Positions 25,895 to 35,857 are shown, counted from the stretch's first letter. The stretch is 64,000 nt of DNA from Acetobacter estunensis (GCF_011516945.1 NZ_WOTH01000001.1:62001-126000), one strand, 5' to 3'. Numbers and translations are program-made. Notes: generated by a model from the letters alone, not told the origin.

Positions 25895-28300
25895 TCAATG
25901 TTCCGCGGGTGTGTCCGCGAGCGTGTAGGCTACGATGTAGTCTCCCAGCTTCGTGCCGAACGAACCATGGCCGCCATCGGCGGTCAGCACGTATTGTTTG
26001 CCATTCGCCTCATACGTCATGGGTGTGGACTGGCCACCAGCGGGGAGGCGGTCCTGCCACAGTTGTGCGCCGGTGGTGACGTCATAGGCGCGGATATAGG
26101 CGTCGGCGGTGGAGGTCAGGAACGCCACGCCGCCCGCCGTGACGATGGGGCCGCCAAGGGAGGGGATGCCGACCTTGAAGCCGATGGGTAACGGGGAATT
26201 GTCACGGGTTGTGCCGTTACGGTGCATCCACATGATGCGGTTGGTCTTCAGGTCGATGCCCGCGACATAGCCCCAGCCGGGCTGTTTGCAGGGAATGCCC
26301 AGCGGCGAGAGGAAGGCGTGCAGGTCCACGCCGTATGGCGTGCCGTATTGTGGCTGCACGCCGCTCTCCGAGCCGGATGGTCCGGCGGCGGCATCAGGTG
26401 AAGCAGGATTGTTCGGGCCGCGCGGAATGAGCGTGGAGACGAAGGGGATGGCGATGGGATTGGCAAACGCCACCTGCCGCACCGGATCGACGGCGAGCCC
26501 ACCCCACTCGAACATGCCGAGATTGCCGGGGAAGACGAGCGTCCCTTGCAGGGAAGGTGGTGTGAACGGTCCCTCATAGCGCAGGGATTTGAACATGATG
26601 CGGCAGACCAGTTGGTCCAGCATGGTCGCACCCCACATGTCCGCGTCCGTCAGCTTGTTCTTGGGACGGAAGGTGAGGTCCGAGAAAGGCTGTGTGGGAG
26701 AGAGGTGATCGCCCGGGGCGGCGCCCTGTGGCACGGGTGTTTCGGGGGCTGGGACGACAAGTTGTCCGGTGCGGCGGTCTAGCACGAAGATGTTGCCGGT
26801 CTTGGCGGGGGCGTAGAGCGCGGGGATGACGGTGCCGTCGGGACGGTGAATGTCCACAAGGCTGGGCTGGGCGGGGATGTCCATATCCCACAGATCATGA
26901 TGGACGGTCTGGTAGAACCAGACTTTCCGGCCGGTGTTGGCGTCGAGCGCAAGGATACCGGAGGCGTAGCGTTCCTGATCCGGTGTGCGGTGACCGCCCC
27001 AGATGTCGGGGGTGGCGACGCCGGTGGGGATGTAGATCAGGCCCAGCTTGCGATCATAGGATGAGGTGATCCACGAATTGGGAGAGTTGGCCACGAAGTG
27101 ATGGGTGGCGGAGGGCATCTCGTTCGGGTCGGGATTGCCCGGATCGAAGGCCCAGACAAGCTGGCCGGTGCGCAGGTCGTAGGCGCGGGTGACGCCGGAG
27201 GGCTCGTGTGTGGAGTAGTTGTCGGTCACGGCGCCGGAGATGATGACGACCTTGTCGGTGACGACGGGCGGCGAAGTGGGTTCGTAGAAACCGGGCGTGC
27301 GCATGGGCATGCCCTCGGTGAGGTCGATTGCGCCATTGCGACCGAAGCCGGTGCAGAGCTGACCGTTCGCGGCGTTCAGCGCGATGAGGCGCCCGTCGTT
27401 TGTGGGCAGGAAGATGCGTTCGGCGCAGTCATCCGCGGCAGGTGTGTCCATGGGCGGCGTTGCGGCCCACGACACACCGCGACAGGTCATATGCTGGAAG
27501 GTGGCGTTGTAGGTGATCTTGGGATCGAACACCCAACGCTGCTTTCCGGTCGCGGCGTCGAGCGCGAAGACAAGCTGGTGGGGCGAGCAGAGATAGACGG
27601 TGTCGTGGATCTTGATGGGGGTAACTTCATCGGTGATTTCGACGGGATCGTCGGCGCGTTTGAGGTCGTGGGTGCGGAAGGTCCACGCGACCTTGAGCTG
27701 CTTCACATTGGCAGGCGTGATCTGTGCGAGCGGGGAGTAGCGGTCTCCGAACTGGGTGCCGCCATAAGCGCTCCAGTCCTCAGGAGGCTTTTCGTCGGCA
27801 TCGGCGGGAGTGACGGAAGCGGTGGCCTGGGGCAGGGAGCCGGTGCGGTCCTGTGGATCCTGCGTCAGGGCATAGCCGAACACGGCGATGCCAGCGACGA
27901 TGCTGGCGGCGAGAGGCGCGCGGGCGCGGGAGGCTTTGGGGCCGAGATCGCGGGTGACGAAGGGGAGCAGGAGCCACAGGCCGAGCGGCAGGATGATGTC
28001 GCCCCGTGGTGCAAGCGTCCAGAAATCGAAGCCAGCTTCCGTAACGGCCCAGATGAGTGTGGCGGCGACAAGAGCGGCGTAGAGCCACCATGCCGCAAGG
28101 TTGCGCTTCCACAATAGGACGGCAACCACAAGCAGCGCGAGGCCGCAGGGTGCGTAAAACAGCGAGCCGCCGAGGGTGGCCAACCATGTTCCGGCGCCGG
28201 CAAGGACCAGCCCGAGTGCGCCGGTTGCGAGTGCTGTTGCCGTCAGAATGAAACCGGGCCTGCGCGCCGCTTTTGTCGTCATGAATTGATGGACCTGCAT
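25895..28300 (-). CDS. gcd: Membrane-bound PQQ-dependent glucose dehydrogenase
   Basis: An 801-residue quinoprotein that oxidises aldoses in the periplasm and feeds electrons to ubiquinone. The N-terminal 150 residues form about five membrane helices, the quinone-binding anchor. The rest is the eight-bladed PQQ propeller. DWSAYGGTQFGDRYSPLAQI opens it, VHHDLWDMDIPAQPSLVD holds the conserved Asp region, GNLGMFEWGGLAVDP follows, and the C-terminal TADGGHGSFGTKLGDY is intact. Length agrees with Gluconobacter and E. coli enzymes (about 800). It is divergent from 28642-29478 across a 341-bp AT-rich region. This is a hallmark enzyme of acetic acid bacteria. Confidence 0.96.
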   Translation of the reverse strand: MQVHQFMTTKAARRPGFILTATALATGALGLVLAGAGTWLATLGGSLFYAPCGLALLVVAVLLWKRNLAAWWLYAALVAATLIWAVTEAGFDFWTLAPRGDIILPLGLWLLLPFVTRDLGPKASRARAPLAASIVAGIAVFGYALTQDPQDRTGSLPQATASVTPADADEKPPEDWSAYGGTQFGDRYSPLAQITPANVKQLKVAWTFRTHDLKRADDPVEITDEVTPIKIHDTVYLCSPHQLVFALDAATGKQRWVFDPKITYNATFQHMTCRGVSWAATPPMDTPAADDCAERIFLPTNDGRLIALNAANGQLCTGFGRNGAIDLTEGMPMRTPGFYEPTSPPVVTDKVVIISGAVTDNYSTHEPSGVTRAYDLRTGQLVWAFDPGNPDPNEMPSATHHFVANSPNSWITSSYDRKLGLIYIPTGVATPDIWGGHRTPDQERYASGILALDANTGRKVWFYQTVHHDLWDMDIPAQPSLVDIHRPDGTVIPALYAPAKTGNIFVLDRRTGQLVVPAPETPVPQGAAPGDHLSPTQPFSDLTFRPKNKLTDADMWGATMLDQLVCRIMFKSLRYEGPFTPPSLQGTLVFPGNLGMFEWGGLAVDPVRQVAFANPIAIPFVSTLIPRGPNNPASPDAAAGPSGSESGVQPQYGTPYGVDLHAFLSPLGIPCKQPGWGYVAGIDLKTNRIMWMHRNGTTRDNSPLPIGFKVGIPSLGGPIVTAGGVAFLTSTADAYIRAYDVTTGAQLWQDRLPAGGQSTPMTYEANGKQYVLTADGGHGSFGTKLGDYIVAYTLADTPAEH

Positions 28301-28641
28301 GTGAGTAATGTGGGGTGGAAGAAAGTGGATTGGTCATACGGTGTCAATGGTGAGGCATCGGTGGATGGGGTGTGAAGTGTAAAATCTCTTTTCGTTTCAA
28401 TGAGGAGATGAAATTTTACCTGAAGTATTGCGTTTTATTTCATATTATTCAGAGGATATTTTTGTTTCTGTTAACTTTGACGATGTTTGGAGAATTTTCT
28501 GCCGTTCATGTTGGGTGTGGGATACAGCTCGTGTGATGGATGTATCGACTTCGGGGTGGAACCGTGTCTTTTTGTCGGCGTGTCGGGCGCGTGTCCGGCG
28601 TTTCCTTTTTGGCCCCTGCACGGCATAGCCGGATGGAGAGC
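28301..28641. other. AT-rich divergent promoter region of gcd
   Basis: This 341-bp stretch between divergent genes is clearly AT-rich compared with both neighbours. It contains T tracts near 28430-28475 and a TTGACG near 28477. It probably holds both promoters. No operator palindrome stands out. Confidence 0.4.
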
Positions 28642-29478
28642 ATGTCCTTTCAGCTTGATGTTCCAAGAGCGTCCGATGCTCAGCTTGCCGCTCTGTTCCA
28701 CAACATCATGGTGGACGACGAGATCGACCTGTCCGTCTTGTGTCCGGATGACGTTTCGCCCCGCTGCACGGAAGAAGAATTGCAGGCGTGCTATCGTCTC
28801 TGTTGGCAGTTGCTTGAGCGCGGCGTGGATCTGAATGCTTTTCGCCGTCTGATCGTCCGCATTGCGCTCACGCGGTCTCCCGATGCAGAGGAACGCGCCG
28901 CTTTCAAGAAGGTTCGGGCGCGCTTCAAGCATATGCGTTTTGCCTGCTCCAATTTCGATCGCCGCCACCGTTACCCCCGGCAGCTTCATTTCATCACCAG
29001 CATCATGGGGTTCTTGCAGGACGCCTTCAAAAACGGGCAGCAGCTTCGGACTGTCTGGCTGGCTGTTGTGCTGCGGCTGGCTCTCACGAGAGGGCCTTTT
29101 GCCATGATCCGGCATCGTCTGGCGGCCTTCCAGCCGACCACGCCGGACGAGTTCATGACGTTCCAGAAAGCCGAGACCGGAAAGTTGGCGGCGGCTCTGG
29201 AGGGTGAAAAGCCGATTACGGGGCGGCAGTTTCATGCCCTGCGCAAGATCATCAGTCGCCGGACGGCGTTTGTGGATACGCTGCGTGTCGTCCGCCCGTC
29301 CGTGAAACTGAATGCGCTGTCGCTTTATCTCGCCACCATCAACGGGCTGATGGGGGACATGCATGACGAGTTGATCCTCAAACAGGTGCGGGGCGAGTGG
29401 GATTATCATGAGGGACTCTTTGTTCTGCCCGATGAAATTTCCAGTCGCCTGCGGATGCTGGTCAGCCGTTCCGTGTAA
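28642..29478 (+). CDS. Conserved helical protein, unknown function
   Basis: A 278-residue soluble protein, mostly alpha-helical, starting at ATG 28642 behind GGAGAG; the frame is open from 28540. It reads MSFQLDVPRASDAQLAALF and is rich in Arg and Leu, with several RxxL/IxxxR patterns (AFRRLIVRIALTRSPDAEER, VVLRLALTRGP). No domain is recognised, and no signal peptide or membrane helix is seen. The repeated xRLALTRxP segments (near residues 81-86 and 149-156) suggest two related helical halves. It is divergent from gcd. Confidence 0.7.
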   Translation: MSFQLDVPRASDAQLAALFHNIMVDDEIDLSVLCPDDVSPRCTEEELQACYRLCWQLLERGVDLNAFRRLIVRIALTRSPDAEERAAFKKVRARFKHMRFACSNFDRRHRYPRQLHFITSIMGFLQDAFKNGQQLRTVWLAVVLRLALTRGPFAMIRHRLAAFQPTTPDEFMTFQKAETGKLAAALEGEKPITGRQFHALRKIISRRTAFVDTLRVVRPSVKLNALSLYLATINGLMGDMHDELILKQVRGEWDYHEGLFVLPDEISSRLRMLVSRSV

Positions 29479-29566
29479 TTGTGTCTCCCTTGCGGGAGGC
29501 CTTGACGGTGAGGCATCGTGAAGATGTCCGGTCGTCGATTGTGGCGAGCGGTCGTGAGGACGAAAG

Positions 29567-29773
29567 ATGATGCGTTCGCGAGTTCTGTCAGCCTGTTTCG
29601 GGCTTGCCATGATGGCGTGTGCCAGTGTGGCGGTTCCTTCTTCTTTCACGGTGATGAGTGTGGCCCATGCGGCGCCAGCGTGCCGCGATGCGAAGGGGAA
29701 ATTCACGAAATGTCCGCCGCCCCGTCCTCCGCGTTGTCGGGATGAGCGCGGCAAGTTCACACGATGCAAGTGA
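29567..29773 (+). CDS. Small secreted protein with duplicated CRDxxGKFTxC
   Basis: A 68-residue protein starting at ATG 29567 after GAGGACGAAAG. The N-terminal signal peptide ends near residue 36 (SVAHAA). The mature peptide is about 32 residues and contains two copies of the same motif, CRDAKGKFTKC and CRDERGKFTRC, joined by a Pro-rich linker PPPRPP. Two cysteines per copy could form small disulfide loops. I do not recognise a function. It lies 10 bp upstream of the hexosaminidase gene, suggesting a shared transcript. Confidence 0.7.
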   Translation: MMRSRVLSACFGLAMMACASVAVPSSFTVMSVAHAAPACRDAKGKFTKCPPPRPPRCRDERGKFTRCK

Positions 29774-29783
29774 TCGCAGGCGT

Positions 29784-31898
29784 ATGAAGCGGGGTTGTAT
29801 CGTCGGGGTGTTGGCGCTGGTGGCGAGTGGGGTTGTCTTCCCATTTGCGGCTGAGGCGACCGATACCGGTCGGTACCCCCTGATGCCGTTTCCTTCTTCT
29901 GTCACATGGAAGGGGGGGACGGCAGCGCCCTGCGCCCGGGTTGAGGTGACATGGGCCACTGCACCGACGCCGTTACTCCGGCGTGCAGCGGTGCGGTTTG
30001 ATCATCGGGTGAGCGCTCTTGCAAAAAGTGGGGCGGTCTGCTCGCTCTCGGTGCGTTATGCGCCGGATGCCGGATGGCTGACAGTGGCCGCGCGCGAGCA
30101 CTATCGGCTTGAGATGACAGGGCGACATGCGACGCTGGAAGCCGATGGACCGGCGGGTGTTCTGCGCGGGCTGGCGACGGTTCTTCAGTTTCGTGCATCT
30201 TCGGATGGGGGGGTGGAGTTCCCTGCGGCTGTGTTTGACGATGCGCCGCGTTTTGCGTGGCGTGGCATTGTCATTGACCCCGTGCGGCATTTCCTGTCGG
30301 TGACGACCATCGAGCGTCAGTTGGACGCGATGGAACTGGCCAAGCTGAATGTGCTGCATCTGCATCTGAGCGACGGTACGGCGTTTCGTGTGGAAAGCCA
30401 TCGTTTTCCCCGGTTGCAGCAGGTGGCGTCGCACGACCGGTATTTCACGCAGGCCGATATCCGGCATCTTGTGGCTTTTGCCGCGGATCGGGGTATTCGC
30501 GTGGTGCCGGAGTTCGATGTGCCGGGGCACGCGCGCGCCATTTTGGAGGCGTATCCCGAGCTGGCGGCACGACCGGAGACGGTGGCGACAGGCAATCCGA
30601 ACAATCCCGCGTTGGACGTGACCAATCCGCGTACGCTGGCTTTTGTAAAAACGCTTTTTTCTGAGATGGTGCCGCTTTTTCCCGATGCTTACTTCCATGC
30701 AGGCGGGGATGAGGTGGTGGCGTCGCAGTGGACCGGATCGCCCCGGATCGCGGCATGGATGCAGACGCACGGATACCGGGATGCCGCAGCATTGCAGGCG
30801 GTTTTCACCGAACAGGTGCGGCAGGTGCTTACCTCTCTGGACCGTACGATGATCGGGTGGGACGAGGTGATGACGGCGCCGGTGCCCCGGTCGGTGGCCG
30901 TGGAAGTCTGGCGGGCCTCGAAATGGACGGGCGAGGCCACGGCGACGGGGCATCCGACGATTGTCGCGGCTGGGTATTATCTCGATCTTCTGCGTCCAGC
31001 GCGACAATCTTATGAAGTGGACCCGTTTGATGTGAAGGCCGAGGGTATGTCGGCGGCGGAACTGGCGGCGGCACAGCGCAAGCATTTTCCGCATGCGGAG
31101 GCGTTTGCCATGGACCCGCAGGCGCGTGCGCTCGATGCGGAGCAGGAGCGTCATGTGCTCGGTGGGGAAATGCCGTTATGGACGGAAGAAGTGTCCGAAC
31201 CCATGCTGGACGGGCGGTTGTGGCCGCGTGCGGCAGCGATTGCCGAGCGACTGTGGTCTCCGGCGTCCGTAAGGGGTGTGACGGACATGGAGCGGCGTCT
31301 TCCTCTGGTGGAGGATGAACTGGAGCGGTTGGGACTCAGGACTCAGCACGAGCGGACGGCGATGATGGCTGGTCTGGCGGGAACGGATGTGGAGCCGGTT
31401 CGCACGTTGCTCGACATGACAAGTCCTATTCGGAATTATGGTATCAACCGGATGGCGAAGACAGCGGGTGAGGCTCTGCTGACATGGCCGGTGGCGATTG
31501 CGGTTCCTGATAATGCGGCGGCACTCCATTTCAATGCGCTGGCGCTGGCTTATGCACGGGGGGAGCGCTCGGTGCGTCCGGAACTGGAAGCGGTGCTGGT
31601 GAAATGGGCGACCAACGATGCGGCTTTTGCTTCGGTGGCGGAGCGTTCACAGGCTTTGATGGATGTTCGTCCGATTTCACGACAGTTGTCACAACTTGCG
31701 AGTGTTTCTCTCAAAGCATTGCGTGGAGAGACTGATGCGGGCTGGCGGATGGACGCGGAGCGGCTGTTGGCCGGACAGGCCGAGGCCTTGGCGTCCTGTT
31801 CGTGGAACGTATTGCCCGGTCCGGGTGTGCCCCCGGCTGGTGGGCTGTTGATCGATATCGTCCCAGGCGTACGGGCGCTTGTGCAGGGTGTGCGATAG
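29784..31898 (+). CDS. GH20 beta-N-acetylhexosaminidase
   Basis: A 704-residue secreted glycosidase that releases terminal N-acetylglucosamine or N-acetylgalactosamine from glycans, acting in the periplasm or outside. The signal peptide MKRGCIVGVLALVASG runs to about AAEA (residue 24). A GH20b-like domain precedes the TIM barrel, which begins FAWRGIVIDPVRHFLSV near residue 155. LAKLNVLHLHLSD and PEFDVPGHARAILEAYPEL are family blocks, and the catalytic Asp-Glu pair is in YFHAGGDEVV near residue 310. A longer frame from 29658 overlaps the preceding gene and is rejected. Role: chitobiose or peptidoglycan sugar turnover, to be inferred. Confidence 0.93.
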   Translation: MKRGCIVGVLALVASGVVFPFAAEATDTGRYPLMPFPSSVTWKGGTAAPCARVEVTWATAPTPLLRRAAVRFDHRVSALAKSGAVCSLSVRYAPDAGWLTVAAREHYRLEMTGRHATLEADGPAGVLRGLATVLQFRASSDGGVEFPAAVFDDAPRFAWRGIVIDPVRHFLSVTTIERQLDAMELAKLNVLHLHLSDGTAFRVESHRFPRLQQVASHDRYFTQADIRHLVAFAADRGIRVVPEFDVPGHARAILEAYPELAARPETVATGNPNNPALDVTNPRTLAFVKTLFSEMVPLFPDAYFHAGGDEVVASQWTGSPRIAAWMQTHGYRDAAALQAVFTEQVRQVLTSLDRTMIGWDEVMTAPVPRSVAVEVWRASKWTGEATATGHPTIVAAGYYLDLLRPARQSYEVDPFDVKAEGMSAAELAAAQRKHFPHAEAFAMDPQARALDAEQERHVLGGEMPLWTEEVSEPMLDGRLWPRAAAIAERLWSPASVRGVTDMERRLPLVEDELERLGLRTQHERTAMMAGLAGTDVEPVRTLLDMTSPIRNYGINRMAKTAGEALLTWPVAIAVPDNAAALHFNALALAYARGERSVRPELEAVLVKWATNDAAFASVAERSQALMDVRPISRQLSQLASVSLKALRGETDAGWRMDAERLLAGQAEALASCSWNVLPGPGVPPAGGLLIDIVPGVRALVQGVR

Positions 31899-31900
31899 CG

Positions 31901-34900
31901 TCAGGGGCGTGCGGCGACTTCTCCGCGGCCACAGAAAGCGTCTTCGGTGAACAGGGCGTCGGCAATATCCGGTGACAGCAGGAGAGCGCCTTCTTTGAGG
32001 GCTTTGAGAGGCGTGAGGGCGGCTGTGGGACCATGCGTGAGAGCCGGGAGAATGTGCGGCCCGTAACTGTCGAGCAGATCTGTAAGGAAGGATTCTGCGC
32101 CGTCGATGATGCGCGTCAGGATGGGGAAATGGTGCTGGCTAAAGCCTTTCGGTCCCGTCAGAGGCACAGGGGGCGTGCGTGTCGTGTCGTAGCCGATGGT
32201 CTGACCGCATGGGCCTGTGAGGATCGATTCGAGAAAAATCGAGTGATCGACGCGGAAGGTTGTGGCGGCCGTATCGGCGGCCAGCAGTCCGAAGGCGAGG
32301 CCGCCGGTCTTTTCCACACGCCGGGTGCCGGGCTCGGCGGCCATGTAGAACCCTGTCAGTGGTTGGCCAAGGACGGTCTGGAGGTGGCGTTGGATGGTGG
32401 CGCCATATCCGACGTCCACGACGCCGTGACGGTTGCCGTCATGCGTTTCCATTCCCTGCGCTGCGGCGAAAGACAGCAGCGCCTCGCGTGTGAGGGCGGC
32501 CTGTCGCTCGATCTCTGGGCGTAGGAGGAGAGTGAGGCTGCGGGTGGTTGCGCGATCTTCGGGCAGGGCGATGGGAAGATCGTGGAGAGAGTGGTCGGGG
32601 GGCAACACGAGGCCCAGACGGGCTTCGAGCAAGGCGGCCATGGTGCCGCGATAGCCATCACCGCTGCGGGCAAGGATGTCGGGATCGAAACGGACCGCCT
32701 GTGCCGCGCTTATGGCTACACGGCGCGAGATGGGGAAGACGCGGCCTTCGGGAAGGTCGGGTCGCCAGCGTTCGCGCAGACGGGTGTAGAGGCGCTCAAG
32801 GAAGACGCCTTCGCGTGAGAGAAAATATAGCCGGTCCAATTGCGTGAGAGCAGGATGGAGGGCGAGGCGCGCGAGGAAGGTTGTGAGCAGGGGACCGAGC
32901 AGGACGCGTCCGACCGTTTCAGGATGATCGAGCGTAATGGGTGCGGTAAGGCTGTCTGTGCGGGTTCCCGGTGTGGGCGGGAAGAGAAAAGGCGAGCCGA
33001 AGAGATCGGTGATGAGCGGCCCGAGGAGCAGGTCTCCGGCGAGGCGATGCTGTTGCGTCAACTGAGCGGAAGCGCCGGGTGGGGCGGCGAGACTGGCGTG
33101 TACCAAGGGACCGAGCGGAGAGAGACGCAGTCGGTTGAGACCGGAGAGGACGTGCTGGTGGCGAATGCCGAGATCGGCGGTGCGCTGGATGTCGGCCTGT
33201 TCGTTGTCGCCCACATGAAGAAGCGTTGTCGTGTCCTCCCGTGCCTTGAGGAGATCCCACATATCGCCTCGGTCTTTGCGGGCAAGGTGCTCGGAGGAGA
33301 GAGAGATTTCGTCGATCAATGGGGCGATGCCGGTGCGTTCCAGCACGGGATCGAGTTCGGCGCGGGTGAGATAGGTGTCGCTGACGAGCAGAGTGCGGCA
33401 CCCGGCGTTGCGGGCTGTGCGGAGAGCGTCGATGACACGTGGACGGGGGCGCAGGATGGCCTGATCGATCCGGATTTCTTCAGTGCGGGCGAGATCGAGA
33501 GCTTCTCGGGGCCAGTCGGTGAGGGTGGTGAGGGCAGCGTGAATGTCGGCCAGAGTGACGTCATCGGTGTCGAATTTTGCCTTGCGGGCAAGGTGCTCGG
33601 CCTTGCTGCGGAGCGTGACGAACTGCTGGCCCGGCGGGGAGAGCGTAGGAAACGTGCGGGCGAGGCGATCGGCCACGGTGTAGTGCACCGTATCGGAGGT
33701 GAGCGCGATGCGGGTGAGCAGCGTGTCGAACAGGTCGAAGGACACGGTTCGGGCTGTTCGGATTTCGGCATCGAGGGTGGATGGGGTGATGCGTTCGTAG
33801 AGATCGAGGTTCTTACGCCCTGTGCCGATGCGGATGAGACCGGCGCTGCGGTCGTATTCATCGACGCGGTGACCGGTCGCGCGTGCAACGAGGCTCAGGC
33901 AGCGCTCGATGGCATGGGCCAGCGTGCTGTCGGTCTGACCTTGTTCGAGGGGAAAATCCTCGGATGTCCAAGGAAGGTTCAGGAGGGGTGCGAGGGCACT
34001 TGTGCGTGCCCAGAACATACCGCCGACCGGATAGTCGAAATAGCCCGCAGGTGGCGTGATGTTCAGGCGCTTGAGCAGGGGAACGGCCTGTGGAGCGTTG
34101 GTGAGCCACGTCCAGGCCCACCATGGCACGGCGGGGCCGGGAGCGGGTTGGAGGAGGCCGAGTGTGGGATCGTCCGTGAAGCGGCGGATGATGCCGGCGA
34201 TTCCTTCTTGTGTGGGAAGGAGGTTGTTGAACAGGGTCGTGCGCCAGCCGTGCTGCTCTGTTCCGGTATAGAGCGATTTCTTGGTGTGCAGATGCAGCAG
34301 CAGATCGTGACCGAGGATGGCGTTGCGAAAGAGCGAAAGCAGGGGGCCGAAATTGCGTCCCCGGTTGGGCGCTGTGCGTATGAGGACAGTGGCGTTTAGT
34401 TCGGCATCTTTCAGAAGATGCTTGATGTGACGCTGTTTTTCGTCCGTATCCGTGCTGATGAGAAGGGTGGTGCGGCAGGGAAAACCATGCAGGCGTGGCA
34501 GGATGTCGTGTTCGAAAACATCCACATGGTAGGCGTGGATGGCCACTGCGATGGAAGGGCAGGGGGCTGGCAGCGGCGTGAGGCGTGTGGGTGTGGTGGG
34601 ACCACGGTCATTGTGCAGGCCGCGATCTTCCACACCTTCGGCGCTGCGTCCTTCCGCGATGCCCTGCGTGAGATAGTGCAGGAGAGCGTTGTCGATGCCG
34701 GGAACGAGGTGCCAGCACTGGGTGAGGTAGCGGTCCGTGCAGAAGAGAGGACCGGGATTGAGGTGGCGACGTGTGCCTTCGGTGAGGAAATGCGCCACGA
34801 GATCGGGCGTGTCACGTTCGTGTTCGGGCAGACGGGCACGGTACCATGCGGCGTCGAACAGGCCGGAGTGGGCGATAAGGCTGTGTGGGTCCGTGCTCAT
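31901..34900 (-). CDS. RgpF-like plus HAD-like glycan protein, 999 residues
   Basis: A large two-module protein. Residues about 100-350 resemble the RgpF (rhamnan synthesis F) family: AVAIHAYHVDVFEHDILPRL, LISTDTDEKQRHIKHLL, RTAPNRGRNFGPLLSLF and LLHLHTKKSLYTG. From about 385 a HAD-like module follows with SFDLFDTLLTRIAL (motif I), LLVSDTYLTRAEL (motif II) and LLHVGDNEQADIQ (motif IV). A C-terminal third has no clear assignment. The N-terminus has the short motif GLFDAAWYRARLPE seen in surface-glycan proteins. Start chosen at 34900, 12 codons inside the longer frame. A role in polysaccharide assembly is inferred. Confidence 0.75.
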   Translation of the reverse strand: MSTDPHSLIAHSGLFDAAWYRARLPEHERDTPDLVAHFLTEGTRRHLNPGPLFCTDRYLTQCWHLVPGIDNALLHYLTQGIAEGRSAEGVEDRGLHNDRGPTTPTRLTPLPAPCPSIAVAIHAYHVDVFEHDILPRLHGFPCRTTLLISTDTDEKQRHIKHLLKDAELNATVLIRTAPNRGRNFGPLLSLFRNAILGHDLLLHLHTKKSLYTGTEQHGWRTTLFNNLLPTQEGIAGIIRRFTDDPTLGLLQPAPGPAVPWWAWTWLTNAPQAVPLLKRLNITPPAGYFDYPVGGMFWARTSALAPLLNLPWTSEDFPLEQGQTDSTLAHAIERCLSLVARATGHRVDEYDRSAGLIRIGTGRKNLDLYERITPSTLDAEIRTARTVSFDLFDTLLTRIALTSDTVHYTVADRLARTFPTLSPPGQQFVTLRSKAEHLARKAKFDTDDVTLADIHAALTTLTDWPREALDLARTEEIRIDQAILRPRPRVIDALRTARNAGCRTLLVSDTYLTRAELDPVLERTGIAPLIDEISLSSEHLARKDRGDMWDLLKAREDTTTLLHVGDNEQADIQRTADLGIRHQHVLSGLNRLRLSPLGPLVHASLAAPPGASAQLTQQHRLAGDLLLGPLITDLFGSPFLFPPTPGTRTDSLTAPITLDHPETVGRVLLGPLLTTFLARLALHPALTQLDRLYFLSREGVFLERLYTRLRERWRPDLPEGRVFPISRRVAISAAQAVRFDPDILARSGDGYRGTMAALLEARLGLVLPPDHSLHDLPIALPEDRATTRSLTLLLRPEIERQAALTREALLSFAAAQGMETHDGNRHGVVDVGYGATIQRHLQTVLGQPLTGFYMAAEPGTRRVEKTGGLAFGLLAADTAATTFRVDHSIFLESILTGPCGQTIGYDTTRTPPVPLTGPKGFSQHHFPILTRIIDGAESFLTDLLDSYGPHILPALTHGPTAALTPLKALKEGALLLSPDIADALFTEDAFCGRGEVAARP

Positions 34901-34966
34901 GGCCTGATTTCTGTCATGCCGGGCGGAGTGGGGCAATCGCTCTCAACCGGCGTGACGGACGGCATG

Positions 34967-35857
34967 TCACCATACGAAGGCAGGGACCGTGGCGATGGGG
35001 GCGAGACCGGCGCCGTCGGCTTCTTCCTGCGCAAGTGCGGGATCGTTGCCCAGTCCTTCGCCATGGATGCCGCCAAGTACCCACAGGGCGTCGATGCCGG
35101 TTGTCTTGGCGCCCCGGATGTCGGTGGCGAGGGCGTCTCCCACAGCGATGATCTTCTCGCGTGGCATGTCGAGGGTGGCGAAGACGGGTTCGTAGACGGG
35201 CGCGAAGGGTTTGCCGATCCAGTGGACGACGCCTCCTTTTTCCTCGTAGGTGCGGGCAAGGAGACCGGCACAGATGAGGCGCACACCACCGCGGATCACT
35301 TCCATGTCCGGGTTGGCGCAGACCATGGGCAGATCGCGCACGGCGCAGGCGGCCAGCGGCTCAAGGTAAGGCTCGATGTCGGTCTGACCGCGCTCCTGAC
35401 TCGGGCCGGTGTTGAGAACGAAAGTGGCGTCGGCCGGGTTCTTCACGAGTTCGACGCCGAGCCCTTCGAACAGGGCGAGGTCATGCTGCCCTCCGATATG
35501 GAAGACGCGGGTGCCAAGATTCTTGGCCCATGGCCAGCGGTTTGCCGCCGAGGGCTGGCTGCTGTTGGCGAGAATCTGCCACGTTACTTCCCCGCTGGTG
35601 ACGAGGCCGTCATACAGTTCGTCAGGAACGCCCATGGTGCGCAACTGGCGTCGGACGACATTGGCCGGGCGTGGCGCGTTGGAAAGCAGGACGATCTTCT
35701 TGCCCGCTTTCCGAAGGGCGGTGAGACATTCCAGCGCGCCGGGGAAGGGTTTCACGCCGTCGTGGACCGTGCCCCACAGGTCCACGATGAAGCCGTCATA
35801 ACGGGGGACGAGGGGCGCAACACCGCTGAGTACGTCCATGGGGCGGCGGGTGGTCAC
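34967..35857 (-). CDS. HAD hydrolase, TIGR01459/NagD-like
   Basis: A 296-residue class IIA HAD phosphatase. Motif I is FIVDLWGTVHDGVKPFPGA, where the usual second Asp of DxD is replaced by Trp-Gly (DLWGT), as in the TIGR01459 subgroup. Motif II is IVLLSNAPRP, and motif IV lies in VGDALATDIRGAKTTG. It is the gene downstream of pyrD, with a 4-bp overlap of its start and the pyrD stop, and is followed after 66 bp by the RgpF/HAD gene. The substrate is unknown. Confidence 0.88.
   Translation of the reverse strand: MTTRRPMDVLSGVAPLVPRYDGFIVDLWGTVHDGVKPFPGALECLTALRKAGKKIVLLSNAPRPANVVRRQLRTMGVPDELYDGLVTSGEVTWQILANSSQPSAANRWPWAKNLGTRVFHIGGQHDLALFEGLGVELVKNPADATFVLNTGPSQERGQTDIEPYLEPLAACAVRDLPMVCANPDMEVIRGGVRLICAGLLARTYEEKGGVVHWIGKPFAPVYEPVFATLDMPREKIIAVGDALATDIRGAKTTGIDALWVLGGIHGEGLGNDPALAQEEADGAGLAPIATVPAFVW

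Noticed and set aside
27098-28117. A 339-codon plus-strand frame opposite gcd
   Set aside because: Antisense shadow of the PQQ dehydrogenase.
32840-34399. A 519-codon plus-strand frame opposite the RgpF/HAD gene
   Set aside because: No recognisable domain, and the opposite strand has HAD motifs in the right order.
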